Below are positions 17,791-25,718 of a stretch of 47,572 nucleotides of DNA, piece by piece. The DNA is from Alphaproteobacteria bacterium. Its GTDB lineage: Bacteria; Pseudomonadota; Alphaproteobacteria; SHVV01. A program made the position numbers and the translations under genes. The stretch is from NCBI GenBank assembly GCA_009694095.1, contig SHVV01000004.1, positions 1 through 47,572 of the forward strand, read 5' to 3'. Every line of letters begins with the position of its first letter. Position 1 is the first letter of the stretch. The notes under the pieces are model-generated. The model was not told the origin of the DNA. It did not search any database and saw nothing but the letters and a program-made list of their open reading frames with translations.

Positions 17791-18630
17791 CTACGGGGCC
17801 GCGGCCGTGAAGGCCAACGCACGGTTGACCCAGGGTCCTTGCGGTTCTCCGCCGGCGTAGTGCGCGGTGAAATGGTTGCGGCCCTCGAAAACGATCTTTT
17901 CGACCAGACTACCCGCCTTTTTTAGCGCTGTTTCCATAGCGTCGGCTTGCCGACGTAGGTGGGGAAAGTCATCGTCCCCATACGCGATCAAGAACGGTGG
18001 CGGCGCCATGCCGATGTGACGGATCGGGCTCGCCTCCATCTCGAACCCGTTGCCCTCCGGGCCGAGAAACCGCGGCCGCACCGACAGCCCTGCGCCGGCG
18101 GTGAAATCGTAGACGCCCGAGAGCGGAAGCGCTCCGCGAATGACGTTGGCGGGGACGCGGTAACGCGCTTGCCAATCTAGTCGAACGGCCGCCAGCGCGG
18201 CGTAGTGGCCGCCAGCGGAATGACCACCGACGAACAAGCGTGCGGGATCGCCGCCGAAACGAGCGGCGTTCTTGTGCAGCCATGCCACCGCGGCGAGAAC
18301 ATCCTCAAATCCGCTCGGGAACACGTGCTGCGGTGCGAGGCGGTAGCCGATCGAGGCGAATACAACGCCGGCGGCGACGAACGGCGGCGCCATGAACGCC
18401 ATCCATTCTTTATAGCCGCTGGTCCAGCCGCCGCCGTGGATGACGGCGAGAACGCGACCGTCGGATTTTCGCTTCGGCGGCGAGACCATCGCAATGCGCT
18501 GGTAGGGGTCTGCGCCGTACGCTTCCTCTTCCAAGGGAATGCCGGCGCCACGCTTCAAAACCTCGGCGTGATAGGAACGGGCTGCGTCCGAGGAGAGCGG
18601 TTCCTGCGGCGGGTAGTCTTCAATGCGCAC
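17791..18630 (-). CDS. Alpha/beta hydrolase (HSL/BD-FAE-like esterase)
   Basis: GTG start; VIHGGGWTSGYKEW (HGGGW oxyanion motif), FVGGHSAGGHYAAL (GxSxG nucleophile). Confidence 0.85.
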   Translation of the reverse strand: MRIEDYPPQEPLSSDAARSYHAEVLKRGAGIPLEEEAYGADPYQRIAMVSPPKRKSDGRVLAVIHGGGWTSGYKEWMAFMAPPFVAAGVVFASIGYRLAPQHVFPSGFEDVLAAVAWLHKNAARFGGDPARLFVGGHSAGGHYAALAAVRLDWQARYRVPANVIRGALPLSGVYDFTAGAGLSVRPRFLGPEGNGFEMEASPIRHIGMAPPPFLIAYGDDDFPHLRRQADAMETALKKAGSLVEKIVFEGRNHFTAHYAGGEPQGPWVNRALAFTAAAP

Positions 18631-20935
18631 GGGGGGCCTCGTTCAGGGCACGGAGCACGCGCTCCGGCGTCATCGGTAGTTTGGTGAGGCGCACGCCCGT
18701 GGCGTGGAAAAGCGCATTCGCGATTGCCGGCGCTGGTCCGACGATCGGCGGTTCGCCGATGCCCTTGGCACCGAATGGGCCGGAGCCGTCAGGATTTTCG
18801 ACCAAGATCGAATGGATTTCCATCGGCGAATCCATCGTTCCCGGAATTTTGTAGTCCATGAACGAGGGGTTCGCGACTTTGCCACCGTCCCACACCATCT
18901 CTTCAAACAATGCGTAGCCGATGCCCTGCACGACGCCGCCTTCGATCTGACCCTCGACGGCCATTGGGTTGATGGCGCGGCCGAGGTCGTGCGCCGCCCA
19001 CACCGCGAGCGGGGTGATGCGACCGGTCGCCTCGTCGATCTCGATTTCGACCGCATGGACGCCAAACGTCCACACGCCGAACCGGAACGGGAAATGTTTG
19101 ATGACGGCCTTGGTTGGGTCGAGCACCGGTCCGTCGTAATGTAACGCGTGCGTGCCGATGATCGGCCCGCCGGCTGCCCAGTGGGCGTAGCCCGAGATCG
19201 CCGCGAACGGCAGTACCTTGTCCGGCACGCCCTTTAGTCCGATGAACCCGCCAAGCCGAAGTTCGAGGTCGACCTCAGCGCACTCCATCATCTGGCTCGC
19301 ATACTTGATGAGCTTCTTCACCGCTTCTTCAGCCGCGCCGACGATCGCGCGCCCGACCATGTACGTGACGCGGCTCGCCGACGTTCCCCAGTTGTAGGGA
19401 GAGGCATCGGTATCGGGTTGTGCGAACGTGATGCGATCGACCGGCAGTCCAAGTGACTCCGCCGCCATTTGCACCAGAACGGTATCCGAGCCCTGACCGT
19501 TGTCGACTGCACCGGTCGAAAGCACGGCGCTACCGTCCTCGAGAATGCGGATGATGGCGCTCGATGACAGCACGCCGCTGATGTGGGGAATACAGGCGAG
19601 CCCGATACCGCGGCGAAAGCCTGGGCGGCCTTTTTCGTTGCGGCGGCGCTTCCAGTCGGAAGCGGCGCGAACCTTTTCCAGGCACTCCTTGAGGTCGGAG
19701 CGTTCGAGCTCAATGCCGCACATCCACTCGCGCCCAGGCTCGGGCGCGTTCTTGAGACGAAGCTCAAGCGGATCCATGCCGATCTTGGCCGCGATCTCGT
19801 CGATCTGCTGTTCGCCGGCCCAAGCCGCCTGTGGTCCGCCGAAACCGCGGAACGCGCCGGAGCGCAGCTTGTTGGTATAGACGCCTTTGCCGCGGCAACG
19901 GGCGTGCGGAATACGATAGGTGCCACGCGAAAACACAGTCGAAACCCCGACGACGCCGGGCGAATCATCCGCATAGGCGCCGACGTCCATGAGGATATCG
20001 ACTTCACGCGCGACCAAGGTTCCGTCTTTCTTGGCGCCGGTTTTCATGCGGATCCGCGCCGGATGGCGGACGCGCATCGTTTCCATGTCCTGCTCGCGCG
20101 TCAGCGCGATGCGGACCGGCTTACCGGTTTTGATCGCGAGCATCGCCGCGATCGGCTGAACCGTGATCTCGATCTTGCCGCCAAACGCGCCGCCAACCTT
20201 GGGCGAGAGGCAGCGGATCTTCGACATCGGCAGTCCAAGGCTTTCCGAGAGGTTCGACTGATCGCGAAAAATCGACTGGTTGCTCGACCACACCGTCAGT
20301 TTGCCATTGGCGTCGACCTCGGCGAGAGCGGCGCACGGCTCCATGTAGGCGTGGTACTGTGCCTGCGTCTCGAACTCGCCTTCGACGATGACATCGCACT
20401 CGCCCCAGGCGGAGTCGACGTTGCCTTGCGAAATCTCGCAGTCCTGCAAGACATTGCCGCGAACCGGCAAGCCGAGGACGTTGACGTACGTGGCGAGTTC
20501 TTCGTGAATGATCGGCGCGTTGGGCGCCAGCGCTTCATCGGGGGAAAACACGGCGGGTAGTTCTTCGTAAACGACGTCGATTAGCTGCGCTGCTTGGCGC
20601 GCGGTATCGACATCGAGCGCAGCGACCGCCGCCACTGGCTCGCCAACGTAACGGACTTTGCCCTTCGCGATCGCAGTCTCGTCCTTGACGAACGGTCCCG
20701 AACGGCCCCAACCGGCGTCGTCCCCCGTGATGACGCCGATCACGCCGGGAACTGCGAGCGCTCGCGTCGTGTCGTAGCTGATGATGCGGGCGTGGGCGTG
20801 CGGACTTTGCAGAATGGCGGCATGCAACATGCCGGGTCGAACGAGATCGTCGGTGTATTCGGCGCGCCCGGTGATTTTCTCGCGCGTTTCGAGCCTTGGT
20901 AGCCGCGCGCCGACCGGGTGAATGTACGGGTTCAT
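18620..20935 (-). CDS. Molybdenum hydroxylase large subunit (xanthine dehydrogenase/CoxL family, molybdopterin-binding)
   Basis: Start MNPYIHPVGARLPRLETREKITGRAEYTDD at 20935; GGAFGGKIEITVQPIAA, RSGAFRGFGGPQAAW, AKGIGEPPIVGPAPAIANAL (catalytic Glu context). Confidence 0.92.
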   Translation of the reverse strand: MNPYIHPVGARLPRLETREKITGRAEYTDDLVRPGMLHAAILQSPHAHARIISYDTTRALAVPGVIGVITGDDAGWGRSGPFVKDETAIAKGKVRYVGEPVAAVAALDVDTARQAAQLIDVVYEELPAVFSPDEALAPNAPIIHEELATYVNVLGLPVRGNVLQDCEISQGNVDSAWGECDVIVEGEFETQAQYHAYMEPCAALAEVDANGKLTVWSSNQSIFRDQSNLSESLGLPMSKIRCLSPKVGGAFGGKIEITVQPIAAMLAIKTGKPVRIALTREQDMETMRVRHPARIRMKTGAKKDGTLVAREVDILMDVGAYADDSPGVVGVSTVFSRGTYRIPHARCRGKGVYTNKLRSGAFRGFGGPQAAWAGEQQIDEIAAKIGMDPLELRLKNAPEPGREWMCGIELERSDLKECLEKVRAASDWKRRRNEKGRPGFRRGIGLACIPHISGVLSSSAIIRILEDGSAVLSTGAVDNGQGSDTVLVQMAAESLGLPVDRITFAQPDTDASPYNWGTSASRVTYMVGRAIVGAAEEAVKKLIKYASQMMECAEVDLELRLGGFIGLKGVPDKVLPFAAISGYAHWAAGGPIIGTHALHYDGPVLDPTKAVIKHFPFRFGVWTFGVHAVEIEIDEATGRITPLAVWAAHDLGRAINPMAVEGQIEGGVVQGIGYALFEEMVWDGGKVANPSFMDYKIPGTMDSPMEIHSILVENPDGSGPFGAKGIGEPPIVGPAPAIANALFHATGVRLTKLPMTPERVLRALNEAPRAH

Positions 20936-21408
20936 GATGTACCCCGTTCGCTCGCGACCTGAACCGCGCGCACGACTTTGACATAGCCCGAGCAGCGACA
21001 GAGGTTGCCGGACAGTCCCTCGCGAATTTCCTCTTCGGTTGGCTTCGGCGTCCGTTTCAGGAGCGCGGTCGCGGCGATGATCATGCCGGGCATGCAGTAG
21101 CCGCACTGAACCGCGCCCAATTCGAGGAAGGCCTGCTGCACGTTGGAAAGCGTGTTGCCATTCGCCAAGCCTTCGATGGTTGTGATGGTGCGGCCTTGGC
21201 AGTTGGCGGCAATCGAGAGGCAACCGCGAACGACTTCGCCATCGACTATGACCGAGCACGCGCCACAGATACCTTGGTTACAGCCGCGTTTGGTGCCAGT
21301 GAAATGCAGCACGTCGCGCAGCACGTGCAAGAGCGTGTGCCACGGCTGGACGAACGCCTGGTGTAGCGCTCCATTGATCGTGAGCGTGATAGGGACGGTT
21401 GTGGTCAT
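20932..21408 (-). CDS. [2Fe-2S] small subunit of molybdenum hydroxylase (CoxS-like)
   Basis: GTKRGCNQGICGACSVIVDGEVVRGCL and QCGYCMPGMIIAATALL...NLCRCSGYVKVVRA; both Fe-S Cys motifs present; 4-bp overlap with the large-subunit start. Confidence 0.95.
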   Translation of the reverse strand: MTTTVPITLTINGALHQAFVQPWHTLLHVLRDVLHFTGTKRGCNQGICGACSVIVDGEVVRGCLSIAANCQGRTITTIEGLANGNTLSNVQQAFLELGAVQCGYCMPGMIIAATALLKRTPKPTEEEIREGLSGNLCRCSGYVKVVRAVQVASERGTS

Positions 21409-22262
21409 GACACGGTCTCAGCACGGACGCGGGCTTTGGAGACAGCCCGCGCGAGGATAGTTGGGAGAATCATCAGGCGGTATTCGCTTGAACCGCGAAA
21501 GTCATCGATTGGGTCGCACGCTGCGGCAAGGAGCACCCCGGCGGCCGCGACCGCGCTGTCTTGGAGTCGGCTGCCGACGAGTTTGGCCTCGGCCGCGGCG
21601 ACCCGGATTGGCGTCGCGGCACAACCGCCGACGGCGATTCGCGCGTGCCGGCAAACGCCTTTCTCCAGTGCGAGTACGACGCCGGCTGAGACTGTCGCGA
21701 AGTCGCCCTGCACACGGGCGAATTTTTCATAGGCGCTGCCCGCGCCGGCGACACCGGCAGGGATCGAAACAGCAACCACGATATCACCCGGCTCGAGCGC
21801 CGTTTCGAGGTAGCCGGTGAAAAAGTTCTGCGCATCAATTTCGCGCTTGGCTCTTGAGTTCTCGATCGTCACCGTGGCGTTGGCGGTGACGAGTGCGGTC
21901 GGATAGTCGGCGGCGGGATCGGCGTGGCTGATCGAGCCGCCAATCGTGCCCATGTTGCGAATTGCCGGATGCCCGATGAGGGCGGCCGCCTCACGGACGA
22001 GGCGCTGGCCGCCGTCGAGTGCCGCTGTATCGGCGACGGCTTGATGACGCGTCATGGCGCCGATCGTGACCGAGCCGTTCTTGCGTCGGGTGATGCCGGC
22101 GAGCCCTTTGACGGCCGATAGACTTACCAGCGCCGACGGCGCGAGCAGGTTGGCATTCATCATCGCGACGAGCGTCGCGCCGCCGGCGAGGCAGCGCGCA
22201 TCATCCTCGTTCGCAAGGACCTTAAGCGCCTGCTTGAGCGTTGTCGGCTGATAGAACTTCAC
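21405..22262 (-). CDS. FAD-binding medium subunit of molybdenum hydroxylase (CoxM-like)
   Basis: GTG start VKFYQPTTLKQALKVLANEDDARCLAGGATLVAMMNANLLAPS...IRNMGTIGGSISHADPAADYP; 4-bp overlap with the small subunit. Confidence 0.92.
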   Translation of the reverse strand: MKFYQPTTLKQALKVLANEDDARCLAGGATLVAMMNANLLAPSALVSLSAVKGLAGITRRKNGSVTIGAMTRHQAVADTAALDGGQRLVREAAALIGHPAIRNMGTIGGSISHADPAADYPTALVTANATVTIENSRAKREIDAQNFFTGYLETALEPGDIVVAVSIPAGVAGAGSAYEKFARVQGDFATVSAGVVLALEKGVCRHARIAVGGCAATPIRVAAAEAKLVGSRLQDSAVAAAGVLLAAACDPIDDFRGSSEYRLMILPTILARAVSKARVRAETVS

Positions 22263-22734
22263 CCGCCGTGCCTCCCTGACTCGCGGTTTCGGCTTCAACG
22301 CGGGTGCGGAACGCGACCGCGAATTCCTCACCGATCGACTTAGCCTTCTTTTTCATCATGCCGAGGCCGAATTTGCCAAGCCGCCCGACCAGCGCGACTT
22401 CAGAGGCATAAGACACGGTCGTCGCGCCCGGGCCGTTCGCGAGAAGGCGGAGTTCGCTTTTTGCGGTCAATGTGCTGGCCTTGCCGCCCTCCTCGCCGCG
22501 CGCCGTCGAAGCGAGGTAAGTCGGCGGCTCCGCCTTCGTGAGGTCGACGATTACGTTGAAGTTGGTTTTGATCGGACCAAGGGCGATCTGGATGGTTGCC
22601 TTATACGACGTGGCAGTCAGTACCTCGTAGGACTGGCAGCCAGGCACGCACGGAGCGACGGTTGCAGGATCAGTGATGAATCGCCAGACGCGCTCGATCG
22701 GCGCCGCCACGGCGAAGGTTTCCGCAATCTGCAT
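22222..22734 (-). CDS. CoxG-like SRPBCC-domain protein
   Basis: MQIAETFAVAAPIERVWRFITDPATVAPCVPGCQSYEVLTATSYKATIQIALGPIKTNFNVIVDL; CoxG-type SRPBCC pattern. Confidence 0.88.
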   Translation of the reverse strand: MQIAETFAVAAPIERVWRFITDPATVAPCVPGCQSYEVLTATSYKATIQIALGPIKTNFNVIVDLTKAEPPTYLASTARGEEGGKASTLTAKSELRLLANGPGATTVSYASEVALVGRLGKFGLGMMKKKAKSIGEEFAVAFRTRVEAETASQGGTAGEVLSADNAQAGA

Positions 22735-22747
22735 GCCGCCGGCGGGA

Positions 22748-23815
22748 CTAGATCGAGGTTGTTGCAGGAACGATCATCTTCGGGTCTTTGAGCCGGCCGC
22801 GATCGATAATGACTTCATTGTCGAGCATCACCGTACAGTCGCGCATCGGTACGTCGTAGTGGCCGGTCGTCGAACGTTTGCCGCCGCCCTCGTTGTTTGG
22901 ACCGGTCGAGAACAGGAAATTGCCGGCGAAGGTGCGCGCTGCCGCATAAGTGCGCTCCGGGTCGTCACCCCATAGCGCCAGATTGTCCCACCGTGCGTTC
23001 GGATTGAGGCCCCACCCCAAGTGCGATATTGCGTGGCCGTCGAAATCATCGTCACTCTTCTTATTGCCGTCGAGCCAATGTGACATCAATTTGGCGTCGA
23101 GCCCGCCTTCGATCTTGCGGACGAATCCGTCGTGAATCTCCAGCCGAATTTGGTCGGTTACGTAGCGGTTGTAGGGCAACACGATCAAGTCGCCGGGTTG
23201 GATCACGACTGAGCCGTTTGCCGTACCTTCATTGGGGAACGTGTGGACGTGGCCGCCGCCCCAGTGGTCGAACCGGCCGGGTTCGTCGGCATAGCCATAT
23301 TGAATCATCGTCGGATACTCGCCGACTTTGACCGTGAAGTCGGTACCGGCCGCATTGGTGATGCGCATGGTCCGGGCCGACTCGAGCCTCTTGCCCGCGT
23401 AAATAACCGCTTCTTTGAGCCCGGGCGGCGACATCAGCGATTCGAGATCATCGGGGTGATCGATCACCATGAGGACACGGGTGCCGCCTTTGCGAACGTC
23501 CTTCATCCATTTGGTGAACAACGGTACATGCAGGCAGACGAGCATGTCTGCCGCTTTGAACGCTTCGAGCGTTCCCTTGCATTGACCAACCGTAGATATG
23601 CCGACGCGATGCCAACTCGGAACTTGATTGACGCACAGCGAATAGATGTCTGCCCCAAGATCGGCAGCGGCTGCGAACGCCGCTTCGACGAATTTCGGCT
23701 GCGTCGACAGATCGGTCAGCACAGCGATCGTCTCGCCGGCCTTGACCCGGCTTAACTCGAATTCTTTGCGGAACAGGGAGGCTAGTTTGGCGGGGTTGGT
23801 GAGTTGCGGGCGCAT
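22748..23815 (-). CDS. NicX/M29-type enzyme, 2,5-dihydroxypyridine 5,6-dioxygenase-like
   Basis: EYPTMIQYGYADEPGRFDHWGGGHVHTFPNEG, HAISHLGWGLNPNARWDNLALWG, FAGNFLFSTGPNNEGGGKRSTTGHYDVPMRDCTVMLD; matches the remembered NicX pattern (GYADEPGRWDHW, HIGWGL, NFLFSTGPNTEVGGKR, H-x-D) including the presumed His/His/Asp metal ligands. Confidence 0.8.
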   Translation of the reverse strand: MRPQLTNPAKLASLFRKEFELSRVKAGETIAVLTDLSTQPKFVEAAFAAAADLGADIYSLCVNQVPSWHRVGISTVGQCKGTLEAFKAADMLVCLHVPLFTKWMKDVRKGGTRVLMVIDHPDDLESLMSPPGLKEAVIYAGKRLESARTMRITNAAGTDFTVKVGEYPTMIQYGYADEPGRFDHWGGGHVHTFPNEGTANGSVVIQPGDLIVLPYNRYVTDQIRLEIHDGFVRKIEGGLDAKLMSHWLDGNKKSDDDFDGHAISHLGWGLNPNARWDNLALWGDDPERTYAAARTFAGNFLFSTGPNNEGGGKRSTTGHYDVPMRDCTVMLDNEVIIDRGRLKDPKMIVPATTSI

Positions 23816-23841
23816 CGGCTCCTCCTGGTGACAATAATTAT

Positions 23842-23855
23842 AGTCGCGCGACTAC
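23842..23855. promoter_or_regulatory. Perfect 14-bp palindrome TAGTCGCGCGACTA, candidate operator
   Basis: Read directly: ataattaTAGTCGCGCGACTAcag, 27 bp upstream of the first gene (23815) of the minus-strand operon. Confidence 0.6.
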
Positions 23856-24261
23856 AGAGCTGACCATGCCCCACGCGCCGATTGAACTGCGGGCTCGCCA
23901 ACTCCAGGGGGAGAAGCAGCCCGACGCTGGAGAATGAGGCAAGAAAATTCGATCGAAGTCTCGGCTCGGTGCCGCCGAGTAGCGCTCGTCGCGTTTCGTG
24001 GAACGGCCCCGATACTTCTCGCTGACGTAAACGGCATCCTTCGGGCTCGCGTTATTACGTCGACTCGTAGTAGATACACATCAAATTTTTGTGCACCCAC
24101 AAACACTTGACGCCGATTCCAGGTTTTCCACAGTAGGGGTTCTTCCTACTGGCGAGTTGCATTGAACCGCCATAAACTCATAAAAAATTGTGTCGTTGGG
24201 CTTGATGCGTCGTTCGATGTTTTCCGCGCTTTCGTGCGTAGTCCCAAGTATGGTCACCTCA

Positions 24262-25416
24262 ATGAAAAAAATACGTGTGGCGATCGCTGGGGTCGGGAAC
24301 TGTGCGAGCTCGCTCGTGCAAGGCATTGAATACTACCGCAGCCGCGCGGACGGCGATGCCACCGGCCTGATGCACCTGAACATCGGCGGATTTTCTCCGA
24401 GCGACATAGAGCCGGTTGCGGCTTTTGACATCGACCGGTGAAAAATCGGTCGATCGCTCGAGCAGGCGATCTTCGAAAAACCGAATCGAACCCTGGTCTT
24501 TCAAAAGATTATTCCTTCGTCGGGCGTCATCGTGCAGATGGGGCCGACGCTCGACGGCGTCGCGCCGCATATGGCCGACTACCCCGAGGATGAGGCGTTT
24601 CGCCCGTCCAACGCACCGCCGGTCGACGTGGTGCGCGTCCTTCGCGACTCGGGCGCCGAAGTACTCGTCTGTTACCTGCCGGTCGGATCGGAGCAAGCTG
24701 TGCGACACTACGCCCAAGCGGCGATCGACGCCGGCGTTGCAATGGTCAACTGCGTCCCCGTTTTCATCGCATCGGATCCGGTGTGGGCCGACAAATTTCG
24801 TAGCGCTGGACTGGCCCTGGTCGGCGACGACATCAAGAGCCAAGTTGGCGCGACGATCGTCCATCGAGCTTTGGCGCGGCTCTTCGCCGATCGCGGTAAC
24901 GCGCTCGACCGCACTTATCAGCTCAATACCGGCGGCAACACCGACTTTTTGAATATGCGTGCGTTGGATCGTTTGGGGTCGAAGAAGATCTCGAAAACCG
25001 AAGCGGTTCAGTCTCAACTGGACGAACGACTCGAGCCCCGCAATATCCATATCGGTCCCTCCGACTACGTTCCGAGGCAGGGCGACAACAAGGTGTGCTT
25101 CATTCGTATGGAAGGCCGCGGCTTTGGCGGCGCGCCGATCGATATCGAACTGCGGCTGTCGGTTCAGGATTCGCCCAACAGCGCCGGCGTCGTCATCGAT
25201 GCGATCCGCTGCGTGCAGTTGGCTCGTCAGCGTAGAGCCGCCGGTCCGCTCGATGTGGTGTCGGCCTACTATATGAAAAGCCCGCCCAGACAAATGCGCG
25301 ATTCGGAAGCGCGCGAGGCGTGCGAGGTGTTTATCTCCGGCAAGGAAGCGGCGAAACCGCGGCGCCAAAACGAGGGCAAAGTGGTCGCGGCTAAATACGC
25401 GGGTGCCAGCAACTGA
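24262..25416 (+). pseudogene. Inositol-3-phosphate synthase (Ino1-like) gene interrupted by an in-frame TGA
   Basis: Same frame throughout: [26 protein letters not shown]...[61 protein letters not shown]...; TGA at 24439-24441. Confidence 0.85.
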
Positions 25417-25426
25417 AGCTGTCGCA

Positions 25427-25660
25427 TCAGCCAGATAAAAACATGCCGCCGAACGCGGCGCCAACAATGCCGATCGGAAACTCCTGCGGCGCCATGAACG
25501 AGCGCGCGCCGACATCGCCCCAGATCAAGAAAATCGCTCCGAGCAGCGCGCAAACCGACAAGACCTGGCGGTTTGTTGGCGCCGACGAACCGCCGCACGA
25601 TATGCTTGACCATCGGACCGATGAAGCCGATCGCGCCAAACGGACCCTGGGTGGGAGCAA
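25427..25660 (-). pseudogene. C-terminal remnant of a FecCD/BtuC-type ABC transporter permease, frameshifted
   Basis: Minus strand: PGIYLAPTQGPFGAIGFIGPMVKHIVRRFVGANK, then (other frame) RQVLSVCALLGAIFLIWGDVGARSFMAPQEFPIGIVGAAFGGMFLSG*; frame changes near 25578. Confidence 0.75.
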
Positions 25661-25718
25661 GATAGATGCCGGGTCTGTTGTACGCAGCGCTTCGTCCGCT
25701 CGCGCTGTCGCGAGCAGT

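Noticed and set aside
20936-21259. N-terminal extension of the Mo-hydroxylase large-subunit ORF
   Set aside because: Overlaps the CoxS-like gene out of frame; homology starts at MNPYIHPVGARLPR.
18620-22734. Aerobic CO dehydrogenase (form I) interpretation of the cox-like genes
   Set aside because: The large subunit shows GAFRGFGG, not the AYxCSFR active-site loop I expect for form I CODH; a general Mo hydroxylase is safer.
24439-24441. TGA as selenocysteine codon in ino1-like gene
   Set aside because: Ino1 is not a selenoprotein family and the site corresponds to an ordinary Arg/Ala-type position; no SECIS element recognised.
24259-25515. 418-aa minus-strand ORF
   Set aside because: Antisense shadow of the ino1-like gene; low-complexity Arg/Ala/His composition and no family motif.
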